A DNA stretch of 64,000 bases from Lineus longissimus (Eukaryota > Nemertea > Pilidiophora > Heteronemertea > Lineidae), in assembly GCF_910592395.1 (NCBI RefSeq), contig NC_088324.1, positions 1,240,001-1,304,000 of the forward strand. Direction: 5' to 3'. Both the position numbers and the translations under genes were made by a program. Below, piece after piece: positions 31,150 to 43,735 of this stretch. Within the stretch, counting starts at the first letter, position 1; the number at the start of each line of letters is the position of its first letter. A model generated the notes under the pieces. That model ran no database searches, was not told the DNA's origin, and saw only the letters and a program-made list of their open reading frames with translations.

Positions 31150-31245
31150 GGGTTAGACTCCAGGTGCAGTCCATTGCATCATCCTAATTTTTTTTGGGGG
31201 GGGGGGGGCAGAACGAGGCCGGTCCAATACGTCCGGAGTCTACTT
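31150..31245. repeat. Hairpin-end remnant with G run
   Basis: TAGACTCCAGGTGCAGT at about 31154 and ACGTCCGGAGTCTA at about 31230 form imperfect inverted ends related to the hairpins at 1137 and 25388. Between them is a T8-G13 run near 31191-31208. Confidence 0.45.
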
Positions 31246-31829
31246 GGTTAGTTGAAAGGCCAACCGTGGGTGTTCCTACTACATCCGTGGTATGAGTGAG
31301 TTTGTCTCTCCATCTTTGGGCAAAAAAGCCGTTGTTTGGTGAGCCGGGCTTACCAAATAGTCACTCATATACTTACATGTATTCTGGATGAAAACGACAT
31401 AAAAACAGTTAAAAATGCCCAGACACCACACATCATGGAAGTTGCTTCAAGTAACAATTTGGAAATAATGACTACTCTGATTGCATCGGCATTTGGATAT
31501 AAATGCTCTGTAATTGACAAAGTCGCCTCAAATTGACAAATCATTGTGATTTGGAATGTTGTTCTAGTTTTAAAATTAGCCTAAGAATCCAAGGACCGGA
31601 CCGAAGCGATCAGTCTCGCATCCGTTCTCGCCAGGTTTATTCGTTGTTTTGTCAAAGAGATACGGCAGTTATAGTTGATTTAAGGTAAGTTAACGAGGTA
31701 CGCCGTTAGTAAAATTTTGTGGTCCAGGAAAATAGAAATGCAGGTCTATACAACACCAGAGTTCAGCGATTATTTTCCTACGAATTTGGTAAATATGCTA
31801 ATTTGCTTTTCAGTTTCACTTCCAGAGCC

Positions 31830-31952
31830 ATGTCACGTGTCCTAGGCCTCGTTTGCATCTTTGGCTCAGTGGTCGCTCTCGTAACTCCCTGCTGCTTTCC
31901 CGACCAGGCATCGTTCGATTGGAAGATGGAAACCAATTTGACTTACAATTAG
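31830..31952 (+). CDS. Candidate signal-peptide exon of a secreted protein
   Basis: ATG at 31830. MSRVLGLVCIFGSVVA is a good signal peptide, followed by LVTPCCFPDQASFDWKMETN and an NLT sequon; TAG at 31950-31952. The PC-x-x-P start after the signal peptide resembles ependymin-related proteins. No strong GT donor precedes the stop, so either the exon ends at a weak donor or this copy is broken. Confidence 0.4.
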   Translation: MSRVLGLVCIFGSVVALVTPCCFPDQASFDWKMETNLTYN

Positions 31953-32035
31953 AAAGGCGTTTAAGAGTTCAGGACGGTGATATATGTACTGCATGAGTCG
32001 ATTTTCCATTGTTGATTTTTTTTGTGCTCATCAAG

Positions 32036-32160
32036 GTTATTAATTCTAAAACATCTAGATTTTGAATGAACCGCAGTTTAGGGATTAAATGCATTATGCG
32101 CCTATACGAATCCTCATTTTGAATGCAGCGGTTATGGTAAGGCAGGACATTTTGAATGGT
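32036..32160 (+). repeat. Degraded copy of the second foldback family (left module)
   Basis: ATTTTGAATGAACCGCAG, AAATGCATTATGCGCC and GCAGCGGTTATGGTAAGGC follow the order of the module at 22800-22920. Confidence 0.5.
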
Positions 32161-32477
32161 TAATTAGAAGTTCTCGGATGTCGAGGTTGGACTTTGTCAT
32201 CGGAGTTTTAAAACTAGAAAATGTAAGGTAAAGTGGTACAATGATAGCCCCCTTACAATTGCATCCCCTCCAGTGCAGAAAACAGGTGATTGTAGGCCTA
32301 CACCCTAATTAACTTACATATATGCTATAATGTACCGGGAATAGAATTGTACCGGGATATAACTGTAACCCTTTAGCTTACCATTGAGTATGAATGGAAT
32401 AACTTCAGGGATCGCAAGGCGCCTCACGCATAGCTGATCACGCGAGATGCAACAGCCGCCTATTGTTATACTTTCAG

Positions 32478-32534
32478 CCTTGCATTTGATTTCAAGAACC
32501 AATTGTTCGCCGTACAAATTGAGGAGTTTCCGAA
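32478..32534 (+). CDS. Candidate small exon of the secreted protein gene
   Basis: Between ATACTTTCAG and GTAAGG. Reads LAFDFKNQLFAVQIEEFP, similar to the Y-D-x2-N-Q-R strand of ependymin-related proteins. Its phase (2/2) does not match the next recognised exon at 33089 (phase 1), so another exon must lie between, or this one is wrong. Confidence 0.3.
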
Positions 32535-33088
32535 GTAAGGCCAAAAGTTTGTTTTCAACTTGGGGAAGGTAATTATTCATCCAGTTCATGACCGGCGCGC
32601 GTGCTCAACGCTACTTCATCTGGGGCCAACGTGTTAAAGTGAACGGCCCCTCCCGCCTATCTACAACGTTTTTTCTCAGAAACTCGGCTCTGCTATCGTC
32701 GAGGAAACAAGGGGTTCGCAGAACGGTGCTAAGACGAGGAAAAACTGATTTGGTACGCGTACCAAGGGAAGTGTTGGAACGCCGTGGAAATGCGTCTTAG
32801 GTAAGGTGCATGATGTGAAGCAATTGGCTGTCTGTGCCAATATTACGTCAATATTGGCCATTTCATAACTCGACGACTGTCCTCTGAAGACGATACGCCG
32901 ATATCCGATTATAATAAACTTTCTTACTGTACGAAGGGTTAGTTTTAAATATCTTGACCTGTCAACAAAGTCCCACGATGATTTCGGCGACCAACTTCAA
33001 TGCATCAAATAAACCAATTTTATCATTAAAACATGTAGATGAACAAGTAACACGTTAAAATGATAACAAATAGTAAACTTTTTTTCAG

Positions 33089-33250
33089 ACAATACAAACA
33101 TTTTCATCGAGATTCAAGGAGAGGCTGGGTATTTTCTGTTTGTCCCCGGGTTGATGTATGGGCCAGTCACCATGCAGAAGGACGTGTGCATCCCCCAGTC
33201 GGGCGATATTGAAATAACGATCAATAAAGGAAGCCCGGCAGGCCTCTTCT
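33089..33250 (+). CDS. Secreted protein exon (KDVCIP segment)
   Basis: Acceptor CTTTTTTTCAG, donor TTCT|GTAAGA. Fifty-three full codons, phase 1 at both ends; NTNIFIEIQGEAGYFLFVPG is its first part. Confidence 0.65.
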
Positions 33251-34538
33251 GTAAGATACATATTGCTTCTCCAAGTGTTCAAATTGGGTTGTTGCTGCTG
33301 CCGTATAGCTTTTTTCCACGTGACTTTTTTGTGACCACTCTACTTCTTTTACCTTCAGTATAAAAACTCATAAATAACGAAAATGACATGAAATAAATGG
33401 ATTTGAATGGTGATTTCTTACAAAGAAGTCCCCGAGAAAGGGGGTAAACATTTAGATGGCAATCCCATAGAAAGGGGGGTCCTTTTGGAATAATGGTACG
33501 ACCACTGCCCCCCCCCCCTTAAATTTGCCGAGTTGGAGCCGGGGTCAGTCGCGGGCCTGTAATCGAAAAACGTTCAACGTGATTTCTTTTGGCAATTACC
33601 GTAGGCCCTACCGGATGTACATATATTCTACTAATGGATCGCTATTATTAGTCATATGAGATTTAGATACAGATTATTTTCCCCCTTGATTGCTTTAGAC
33701 ACAATGACCATGACCCTCAAAGTTGAAGTCAGCAATGTGAATGAGAAGGTCGATCCCTCCATCTTTAAGGCACCTTGTAAACCTGATCCGGCCAGATTCA
33801 ATCCATCCGACTCTCTTGAGGTAGGTAACATTGCATTTAAGGAATTGACAACCCCTGGAGGTATTTGTTGTCTCACCAAAACCTCGAGGGTGGAGCTGAA
33901 ATTTAGACCAAAACCTCGACGTAGAATTTCTATTCTAAGAAACGAATAAGTGCTTTTTGACTGCTTCCATATTTTGCACCAACCCAAGCGGTCATGGTTG
34001 CCTAACCATAACCGCTGAATTCAAAACGAGGCTTCGTTGGTGCATAGTGCATTTACACTGTAAAGTGCAGTTCATTCTAAACCCAGGCAAATAAATTATT
34101 TGAAAGACTCTGATCCAGGTGACTGTTTAGAATCCCTTACTAAAAGGAGCTACATGTTAATTTTGGATCCATATAACCATATCCTTGAATACTATCCTCT
34201 ACTGATATGAATATAATCACAGAGAGGCGATGCTATCTGACCTGTTTTAACTCTCTTTATAGATTCAAACGCCGGATGAGTTGGTTCAGTTGGCTCTCTC
34301 TCTATTCAACACTCCCGCGTTTACCACTCCCGCGTTTACCACTCCAACATACACAGGAACCTACGACCCCAGTGGTAATCCTAGTTTTGATACTACCACA
34401 ACTCAAACACCCGAGACAGAGTCTGATGAGGCTGAAGTTGAACAAGAAAATAATGAGGACGGCGAAGATGAAGTAGAAGACGACGACGATGTAGAAACCG
34501 AAAACGAAAACGACGAGGATGACGAGGAGGATGACTAG
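33089..34538 (+). CDS. Secreted protein, possibly ependymin-related, acidic tail
   Basis: Three exons with agreeing phases: 33089-33250, 33699-33820 and 34263-34538. The product includes YFLFVPGLMYGPVTMQKDVC, IPQSGDIEITINKG, TLKVEVSNVNEKVDPSIFKA and PCKPDPARFNPSDSLE. The order K-D-x-C-x-P ... D-P-S-I-F-x-x-P-C resembles the C-terminal half of ependymin/MERP proteins, small secreted glycoproteins with a lipid-binding fold. The last exon adds IQTPDELVQLALSLF, an AFTTP duplication and a run of about 55 residues made mostly of Asp/Glu/Asn. That tail is not usual for the family. Family assignment rests on a few motifs only. Confidence 0.55.
33699..33820 (+). CDS. Secreted protein exon (DPSIFKAPC segment)
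   Basis: Acceptor TTGCTTTAG, donor GAG|GTAGGT. Forty codons: TMTMTLKVEVSNVNEKVDPS then IFKAPCKPDPARFNPSDSLE. Phase 1 in, 0 out. Confidence 0.68.
33836..34098 (-). repeat. Composite foldback element, second family (reverse)
   Basis: Inverted relative to 22800-23147: AAGGAATTGACAACCCC and a partial hairpin with CCTCGAGGGTGGAGCT come first, then the GGTTGCCTAACCATAACCGC stem, and it ends CATTCTAAACCCAGG. It begins about 15 bp after the donor at 33821, inside the intron. Confidence 0.65.
34263..34538 (+). CDS. Secreted protein terminal exon with acidic tail
   Basis: Acceptor CTCTTTATAG; TAG stop at 34536-34538. Ninety-one codons in phase 0. A nine-base-unit duplication gives TPAFTTPAFTTP; the C-terminal third is almost all D/E/N. 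The acidic codons are GAx repeats, so slippage may vary its length. Confidence 0.6.
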   Translation: MQTPDELVQLALSLFNTPAFTTPAFTTPTYTGTYDPSGNPSFDTTTTQTPETESDEAEVEQENNEDGEDEVEDDDDVETENENDEDDEEDD

Positions 34539-35105
34539 GAAAACATAGACGAAGAAGACGGAGAGGCCGATTCAACTAAAACCTCTGATGAAACTCGGAG
34601 ACGAAGGTGTCTATCGTACCTGGAGCAATCACAAATCTGCTATATAGAGGAGTCGTTGACAGAAGTGTCTGCCCAACGAGTCGTACAGTAATTACTTCCT
34701 TGACTGTCCGAAGTGTACTGAACCCATAAGGAAACAGTACGACACATTAGCCATGATTCTCGGTATTACGATAGTCTGTCCGAGAGCAATTTCTACATGT
34801 ATAAGGCTGATCGGTTATTTATGTTATCCTCAATCTGTCCCAGAACTTCATACAAGAAAGCAGGCCTTTTTAAGTGTATACCTTCATTCATCAGCCGCCC
34901 AATAACTGTTCATGTATTCGTATTGTCCTTGCACCTGCGTCATCTTGTTCATACACTGTATTATAACTTTGTGTATGGAAGCCTATAACGGGGTGGATTA
35001 CTATCCCATTCAATAGGCAAGAACATAAAATTGACTTGCATCAAAGATTCTGTTAGCCTTGTTCCAAGTCGTATATATACTACAGTATACAAAAACCTTG
35101 ATTTC
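34539..35105. other. No gene recognised
   Basis: Convergent 3' flanks of the secreted-protein gene (+) and the LicD gene (-). Confidence 0.4.
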
Positions 35106-36284
35106 TTAGTTTTGTTTCAAGTCGTACACTACAGTATACAAAACCCTTGATTTCAGCGTTAATGATTCGTTCACCTTGTTACTATCTGCCAATGTTGTAC
35201 GGTTTACCATGGCGAAGTACGGCCGGAGTTCATCACAGGACAGGGTGTGAATATGCCGTTCAGGATGTTCCTGTTTATGATTATACCAGTTGCTGGCGCA
35301 TTTGGTAAGATCATACAAGCCAAGTATCGCATCTGTCTTTCTTGGAGCATAAAACCAATGCCCTTCAAATGGTCTTTTTGTCAAAGGGAATACCATGTCT
35401 TTTTTGAAGACGTACTTTTTCCACGTGGTATCGAAGTCGTAAATGAACTCTTTGTCTTCTTTGTAGAAACTGATGTCTATATAAGGAAAACGAAACTCCC
35501 GGTTCGGTATTATTGAATCGTTGGTCCTGTAGAACTTCAGTCTCTTGTTGATGTAGTAGACTGTGTAATTAGATCCTAATCGCTGTAAAGCCTTTATGGC
35601 CCGTCTTCTCTCGGCGTAGGGAATAAACACATCCACATCATCGTCCCAGGGCACAAATCCGTGGTATCTATATGACCCTAAAAGAGTCCCTCCATACAGC
35701 ATGTAGGTCACGTAACTCTTCACACATGTATCGTGGAATAACTTGAGAAGGATTATGAATGTATCTCGATCTTTCGTCTCCAATTTTCTCTTGAAATGTT
35801 TCATCGATCCACCTTTAATTTCCTGATCGTAATTCTTCGCCGTCGGCAGTTTTGGTTCGTCACGTGACCGGAAGTGCAAACTTGACACGGCATCCTGGAT
35901 GACTTGCGTGGATGGAAGATACTGCTCGCTGCTGGCTGATATGGTTGGGCTCGAAAGCAGCACCGGCGACCAGTGGATCGGTTTCAATTCTTTCTGTGAA
36001 TCAGACAGCCGTTGGTTTAGCATGATAGATGAAACTTTGTTATTTTCCGAGCGAAGACTTGGATGAAATGACATGATCTGTTTGGAAAAGTCAGTCTTAC
36101 GTTCCTTGACGGAATGTGCCACCGCTCTGCTGAGTGGTCGGTGAGTAATTCCGAATCTTCTGAAAACACATGTAAAATAAATTATGAAAGCCATGCAGAG
36201 AAACGCAATTACATATAGTATCCGTAACTGCCATTGTCTTAGTTTGATCGCCGGCATCCTCGCCTGATCCGTACTCCACCTCAA
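35106..36284 (-). CDS. LicD-domain type II membrane protein, single exon
   Basis: LicD-family enzymes transfer phospho-sugar/choline-type groups; animal relatives (fukutin/FKRP-like) act in the Golgi on glycans. The 392-codon frame has no intron. A short basic N-terminus (K-L-R-Q-W) is followed by a membrane anchor at about residues 20-41 (LRILYVIAFLCMAFIIYF), a ~145-residue stem, then the LicD core: MLYGGTLLGSYRYHGFVPWD at 195-214 continuing DDVDVFIP (the D-D-D-x-D metal site), and an RFPYIDISFY block at 265-274. Two N-glycosylation sequons (NRT, NES) are near the C-terminus. Start could be M1 or M10 (MPAIKLRQW); both keep the anchor. Substrate unknown. Confidence 0.88.
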   Translation of the reverse strand: MRWSTDQARMPAIKLRQWQLRILYVIAFLCMAFIIYFTCVFRRFGITHRPLSRAVAHSVKERKTDFSKQIMSFHPSLRSENNKVSSIMLNQRLSDSQKELKPIHWSPVLLSSPTISASSEQYLPSTQVIQDAVSSLHFRSRDEPKLPTAKNYDQEIKGGSMKHFKRKLETKDRDTFIILLKLFHDTCVKSYVTYMLYGGTLLGSYRYHGFVPWDDDVDVFIPYAERRRAIKALQRLGSNYTVYYINKRLKFYRTNDSIIPNREFRFPYIDISFYKEDKEFIYDFDTTWKKYVFKKDMVFPLTKRPFEGHWFYAPRKTDAILGLYDLTKCASNWYNHKQEHPERHIHTLSCDELRPYFAMVNRTTLADSNKVNESLTLKSRVLYTVVYDLKQN

Positions 36285-37565
36285 AAAGATGTCGCACTAA
36301 CATCAGAATGATCTGCATGACGATGCTGTCCAAAGATAAATTACTGCACCTGTATGTGATCCATAGGGCTCGTGAAAGAAGTTTCGAGGACCACATGTTT
36401 ATATACACTGAAATGTAAACCGTGTATGACATGTGTGAAAAACCGATATTGACATGTTTCGGAACTTGAGCTTCAACCAAATGCAGTGAATAGCAAAACG
36501 TACCAGTATAAGACTTATTGGATTTTGTGCAATAAACCCAACCAACGCCATGGTCCCTATGTTTTTTCTTATTTATGATACACATCCCGACCCAGTTATC
36601 CTTTAAGCCGTGGTCTATGAGACCCCAAGTGGGAATTTATTTGAAATCATTTCATTGTTTCATGCCATAAAGGAACATATCAGAACTTTTTTTCATCCAA
36701 TAATGTACTTTTTGGAAACAATTATTTTGTATTCAAACCCGCATTTTTACTTATCAAACCATCAATTTATTTCCAAACCAGGAAAGCATACACAAATTAT
36801 TTCCATACCCTAGTATTAGTAGTTGTGAAAATCCATTGTTTGGAAAACACGCACGGTTGGCGTTTTTATTCTTTCAAACCGTGTTGAGTCGCACTGTAAT
36901 CGTACAGTAATTATTTTAAACCACAGAATATGCTTAGATTCATCGTTAACAACCAACGAACATCTGGGAAAAACATCATCTTCATCCCACGGACAAATGC
37001 ACCCGCTCCCAACTTATGGTATGCATTTCTAGTTCCTTTGTTGAAGATTATGTAGCTAACCCTAACCAAACCAAACAAAAACTACAGGGGCCAAAAATAA
37101 TGGTCGCTCCCCCATTTCGCTTGTTTCGTTGCGTTGGACAGACTCCAGTAAGCCTCAGTTTAATGCATAAATCAATCTTTGGGCACCGAATGGCAGCTGT
37201 AGAAACACAGTAGAATCAGGTCAACAGGACAACTTCAAACAATGATCGAAGTCTAAAGTTCATTTTCCTATGAAATATAAAACTGTCAGTATTTCTGAAA
37301 CCACTGGGAATTTGAAACCGAACCAATTGGGGAGGGGGGGGGGGGGGCGAAGTCGAGATTTTGTCCACAGCGACTGTGCACAGATAAGAGGAAAGGTGAA
37401 AATTCTGAAATATGGTTAAAGTTTTTATATAAAGACAATCCTCTATGAATGTGAAAGCGAGCTGTGACAGAGCCAATCTTACCTTTGCGGCTGGTATATA
37501 ATTTGGAAATGGAAAATTGAATGTTTAGGATTGAGCCTCGAATGGTCTTCAAAAATGGCGTAATC
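36285..37565. other. No gene recognised
   Basis: 5' flank of the LicD gene and intergenic DNA. A G-rich run (GGGGAGGGGGGGGGGGG-like) is at about 37330-37348. Short frames only. Confidence 0.4.
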
Positions 37566-38187
37566 TAGAAAGCGTGGAACGTGTTCAGCGGAGAGTGACT
37601 CGTCACATTTTAGGCCCAGACATTCCTTATGTTGAACGTTTGCGAGCGTTGTCTATGCTGCCCCTGTCGTACCGTCGCGAAATTAAGGACTTGATTTTTA
37701 TGCACAATTCTTTTTATAATCGTCTGGATTTTGATGCACTTGTTTTTATAACCCCGGCTCTTAATAGGGGGTGACGGTTTACGACTGGGGCAGCCGAGAT
37801 TCCACTCGGAAGCGTTCGGTGCGTCTTTCTGGGTTCGGACACCCAAACTTTGGAACAGTCTCTCGGCTCAAATACGTATTTTAAAAAAGAACACTTTTAA
37901 ACCTTCAATTAATGTTTTATATGTCAACAAGTTGGATCGTCTGGATATTGATGTGCACCTTCGTCACTTTCTGCCGCTACAAAATGTCGGCCTGTTGGTG
38001 CGCATGCCGCCTGCATCCCGATGATCCCTGCTCTTCTCCATGTGCCATATAATAGGTCTCGACCTACATGGTTACCTGTGTAGTACATGTACATTTTATC
38101 ATGTTGTATATTGGTTGTAAATGTCTTGTTATGTTAATTTTAATATTGTACTTGTATTTTACACGAATAAATTAAATTGAATTGAAA
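37566..38187 (+). mobile_element. 5'-truncated LINE, 3' end of ORF2 and tail
   Basis: The frame starting around 37574 reads LESVERVQRRVTRHILGPD-like, then ERLRALSMLPLSYRREIKDL, the classic LINE post-RT block. After one frameshift near 37772 it continues SFWVRTPKLWNSLSAQIRI and ends at TGA about 38025. The 3' UTR ends at AATAAATTAAATTGAATTG (38166-38186). Truncated and frameshifted, so inactive. Confidence 0.85.
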
Positions 38188-39419
38188 GTGACGAAAAATG
38201 TCTGCCTCTACTAGACACAGGGCCCAATCCAAAATGCATTAGTGGCACATATACAAAATTGGTAAATCAAGGCTTTTTGATGCGTCTTACAAGTAACGCT
38301 GCGCAGACACAATACACATGTATGTACAACACGTCATCAGAGATGTTTGCATTATTCTGGCGCTTTTTGTCTGTATCCCTCCTAGATATAAAAATTAGAA
38401 ATCAGGCATTCTTTTTCTAAGTAATCCGATAGATACGGTGTGGTCAAATCCTTTGAACATGGAAAGTATTGTATCAGCACTCGCACGGTTGGTTCACAAG
38501 TCCTTAGTTATTTGCACTGAACAGCTGGTAATAACAGCAATCACGCGATTGCCTCGGTGAAAAATTCGAAATTCAAACAAGCCTTTGAATATAATCAAGC
38601 ACAGTGTCAAACATCCATATTTTGAAATACGGTTGTGCTAGGCGCGTCTCGCTGACAGTTGCGGTGAGATTGGAAAGGAAAATATCGCTTCTTAGTTTTA
38701 GAATCTCGGGTATAAGTACTGTTTTTACCAGATCAACATATATAAAGTAGTGGCTTTGGTGTCCTGGGTCGTAGTTGGATACAAAAACTTTGGGTTATTA
38801 AAGTAGTTATCGCTATAAGGTGCAAGCGCGAGTTAAAAAAAACACACACTAATTTCGGACCTAACGTTCTCAGTCATGGAAATGAGGTGAGTTGTCACAA
38901 TGTCATTAGTACAATTTTTTTCTGGTTTGTCCTATGGGAAGCGAACAAATTGTAAAATATGCATGGATGGATTTTGTGCGTGAATCACGGAGTTCCCCGC
39001 TGGTTAATTCACCTAGAAATTTAGTGCATATGATGACATTTTGTCCATGTTTATACCAGATGGACACAGTTTATTTTAGAAAATTTACCAACGAGCGCAC
39101 ATTTTGGATGTTTTTCTTGCGAGGCAGCCATTATAGGTACCCTTTTTTGATCAATATGTTATAAATAATGTTGTTGATAGCGCATAATAGATGGGTCATA
39201 GTTGAACTCCAACCTTGTTTTATTTGTGGCTCAAAGCGAAGACTTAGTATTAATAAGAAATGTTAAAAATAAATCCGTCGGAATTGAGTTTAGTCGGGTC
39301 AGAGAATCATTTTTTTTTTACAAATATACATCTCTTGCGCATGCTTTGTTCAGTGTTGTCGCAATTTAGGATTTGCCAGGACAATGAGTCTCGGTCAAAG
39401 ATGTTCCTTTACGCAATGG
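38188..39419. other. No gene recognised
   Basis: AT-rich intergenic DNA with only short frames. A short frame at 38934-39164 (+) has no recognisable domain. Confidence 0.4.
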
Positions 39420-42400
39420 CCAAAGTGTATATATATATAGCTATTATAGTAATCAACAGAGACTTGAGGGCACCGTAACTGTGGACGAAGCCTTTAAATG
39501 AACATGGACGAGACGCTCTTCTCTCGAAGTAAGGACTGGACAAGTGATGCATGGATGCCCGTTTTGGAAATTGCACCAGTCCCCCCCCCCCCCCTGAAAC
39601 GCCTCGATTCGAATATGCAGCAGATACCACGGCGTTGCTAATTCAATTTTATTGTGGACCTCGTCCTTTTTATGAGACCTATCAGTTGTCGTTGGCTGTA
39701 ACCTGGGACGATTCCAAGGTTGTGACAATGTCGTCATGTCCCGGGCAATGCCCGCGTCGTAGATCTATAAGAGTTTGTTTAGAACTTTTCTACTGTTCTA
39801 TAGAACATGCTAGCGCAGAGCTAGCGAAAAATCCAACCACATCAGAATCACCTTTCCGGTGACACTTGGATGGGCGATAAAAATAACATAACGAAATTTG
39901 AGTCAGTTCGGATGCAACCAGCTGTCCCGGTACGAGTGTGTGCCTGAGAAAGCGTCTTACCGTTCCTTGGCCCATCCCTACATTGCTTAATATCAGAAAA
40001 CACTCACTGTTCGGGAAAAAAATCTTGTCATGCGTAGAGGCTGTACAAAATACAACAACATGGAGTCGATACATTTCACGAGAGTCAAGATGAGCTGCGA
40101 TTGGAGGTTAGAGCATCTACAGGCAATCTTCAATCTTGCCTGCCCTGACTTTAAAGCGTCAAATAAAAAAGTTAGCAAGTCACATTTGCGAATAAAAAAA
40201 GTGTTTGGTGGTGTGTTTTAAACGTGAGTTCCTAGCTATTCCATTTTGATGGAAGGGCTTGCATACATAACAAAGGAAATCAGCTGATGGCCTAAATGAA
40301 AGATGTATACATGTTTATCCCAGCGGCAGGTCAACTTTGTGACATTCTTCGATATAGAATGGGAGTTGATATTGATGCCTGTCAAATGTATGCGAGGCCA
40401 TAATGTAAGCTTAGTATAGAAATTCAAGTTTGGCGCAAGGTATGACATGTATGAGATATATTGACTGTACGTTGTGGGTCATAATTTGTGTTTTAACAAT
40501 GCAGCTCCCCGACAAATCAACCGATGAGTTGGTATTGACGTTCATCTACTGTGAATGCAGGTCACCATGTTCAGCCAACCGTAGTATTCGCTTCAGATAC
40601 CTTGCGTACTGCTTTACATGTTATTTAGGTCACGAATGATAAAGCTATGATATGAAAGCCTGCCCCAAATACATAAAAAAACACTAGCCCATTGCTTGCA
40701 ATGAGAAGCCCCGAAGTATTGCATGATAATATCTAAGTTCTAATCCAAATGATAGTATTTTGAGGTGTTGTTTTGAAAATTCATCAAATCGACAGGGATT
40801 TTCAGTCTCGCACTAGGTCAGGGATGACACATTCGTTTCAAAGTTGAAACAAGTTGCATCGTATTTGACGAATTTCTCATGACAATTTTATATTTTGCTA
40901 TCGCAATAATTGGAAATAAGACCAAGCCGTAACTACGTTGTTTCACTGGACTAAATCTTTATGGAACTAGTTAGGTCAATAAAGTTTCGGGTCGCGAAAC
41001 GAAAATTCGTGTGTATGTAGGTAACTTCAGCTATTAGAGGATAAGGTAACTTGTATATTGTTTCATTCAAGAGCGCAGAGACAGTTCGTGACCGTATTTC
41101 ATATTCAACAGAACTTTCTGAATGTACGAGTTTCGACCTCATCAGCATTTTGATAATGCATTTTGATGTTGATACTGTGTATGCGAATAAGATCTCTGCG
41201 GACGATTCAGCCGACGGAAAGACAAACCTTTGAATCTGATATTTGTGCGGTTATTGTGTCTACAATTCCACCGTCCAGATCGAATCCAAGAACCTAAGAC
41301 TTCCTCCTCATACAGCTGCTGTCACAGGAACGATGCTGATTACCCCGAGCACAAGGATTCAAATAGGATCTGACGGTAATATTCTTCTCTTTACTTTTCC
41401 TGACCCTTAAGAGAACCTCACATGATATTCCAAATCAAACAATTACATTCGAGGCCGAAACTTTGGAGGAATACATTGCTACTAAGTCATATCCAATTGG
41501 TTGTCCTAAAGTCAATAAACATGTACTGAATTTAAACAATAAAAGGGACAATATAGGCATTGACAAACTATATCGTAGCTTGGCAAGTTGAAGTTAGCTT
41601 TCTAAAACGCATATCGCCCCTTCCAACAAACCAATTTCAAATCTCCGCGAGCTTGTTCCGTTCTATAGTGCATAGCGATACATAGCAGGCCTAGACCATG
41701 TATTCGCCGGGATTCTGGTCACGAGTCGGTATTGGGATAGAAGAGGTTGGGTTGGTTAGCAAGGACATACCTGTAAACAAGCTAATGTTTATTTCAACGC
41801 TTTTGAAGGCCATTGTGGTCGTGAGCAAGTGATCGACCTCATTAACAACTGATTCCCGTGATTTTCAGCGGGTGCGTCCCGGATTTAATTAGACCGTGGT
41901 ACGTACACCTCTTTCATGGGTGATTATTGGGTCGTCGCTAACGCAGTGCAAACCCCTATTGTCAGTTTTCCGTGGATATGTCTGTGGCAGCATATGCCTA
42001 GCAACCATGCCTAACAACGGCCAATTTTACTTAGAAAAAACATTTTAATCATTTTTTTCGAAATTCGCTTCCTACGAATTTGTGCGGAATACATTAAGCC
42101 TCTTTGTCACCAATTTTCAGCAAAATCGGAGTAAAAGTGTAGGCGGTGAATCGATTTGTTTCAGCTCAACGGCTTCAGCCGATCGGGAATGCTATGCAAA
42201 ACACCATTATGTATACGTCGTGACCACGCACACGAAAACATTCACCAATAAAATCGCTTATTGCACCCAACAAAACCACAGACAATCAAATATCTCGCGC
42301 GTATCACGTAACTAAGACTCTTATTAGATACATACTTGTGTATCTCTCCGTGTCGTTGTATTATTATTTCATAATCACCGATGGAAGTTGGGAATTTTCG

Positions 42401-43735
42401 CTAAATGTCAGCGTGCGATCGCCATTTCCTGACGTGTTTACAACTTGTCAGAGGCGGAGCGTAACTCAAAAATTAGCATCCGGAGTATGTATATTCAAGC
42501 TGACGGCGCCGCCTTATTCTTTCTACAATTGAATGTTAATGATTGTAAATCAGCAGGTGGGACCTATACATGTTCCAGACTCAATGTCACGTGGTTAGCC
42601 CGTCTGCTGTGTCCAATTTGCACGCCAAAGAAATCACAACAAATTCAAATCTCAGGCTGCTTGTTGATTGGGTGCAGACTGAGTGAACTGGCAATATCCA
42701 AATCGCTTGCCGCGAAGTGTGTAGCCCTTCACAAAATAGTGCAGACAAACATTATCAAAAAAGGGTATTAATTGACCGAATATGACGGATCTTTTTAATG
42801 GAATCTCAATTTCTAAACATTTCGAAATTTGCTATCGAGAGAAAATGCGATATTTTTGCTGGATAAAGTATTACAATTTTCTTGTAATAGTGATTAAACA
42901 TTTGGGGCCAGGGTCATCATTGGAGCATAGTAAAATGTGGAATGATTAGCCTGGCACGGCGAGGGTGTGCTGTGTCCAGGAAATGGCGGTAAATGGGTTG
43001 TTCTCTGGCCGGGTTTCTCTAGCGGACTGATATCCGAGTTCGTCACAGTAAGCGATGATATAGGTCTGTATGTTCACTAGAAAAAGATGCGTGTCAAAGT
43101 GTCGAAGTATGTAATGAATTATTTCGAGATGGTTTATGCGTTTTTAAGTGACATTCCATGCATTGACACAGTCCAACATAATTCACAGATCACAACACTA
43201 CTGTTGTAAAAATGTTTGCGTCCACTACTCGCAGCGATCCGACATATTCCTTCCCATGTTGTGGTATCTTAAAGTCCTAGCCAAGACGACGACCCATATT
43301 CGCCTAATGGCTTGTCATGGTTGGCACTGTATCGTACAAGAAGCATAAAGATAGCTTGAACAATTTAGCAATGTTTCGTTTCATATCGCGCTCTCTCAGT
43401 CATAAAATGGCATCGGCACTTCTGATTACCGTCCACCAAGGCATGCATATAAGCATGTGAGATACGAACGATGAGGCCGCGGTTGCTGAAGTAGACTGGA
43501 AAAAAAAGTAATAATTGCCAAAGTAGTGAGCGACTGCAACAACCTGAGCATTTCTGTGTGCCTCCTCAGTCTAAAAACGCACTCTTGTTGCGCGAATTTT
43601 ACTTCGGAGTTCCGGACCGTTTTTCTTTCCGACCTGCGCTCCCAGGCCCAGCTCCTACGTACCTGGTATATGAAAGCGAAAGCATTGGCATTGAGGCGTC
43701 AGGTACGCCCGTCACGTGACTGCATGATATGAAGT
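39420..43735 (+). repeat. Segmental duplication, copy A (4.3 kb)
   Basis: From the TATATAGCTATTATAGTAAT region onward this matches 55610-63860 almost base for base (scattered substitutions and 1-5 bp indels), apart from the array inserted in copy B. Both copies are in the same orientation about 16.2 kb apart. It carries only short frames that I cannot assign. A C12 run at about 39585 is shorter in copy B. Confidence 0.92.
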
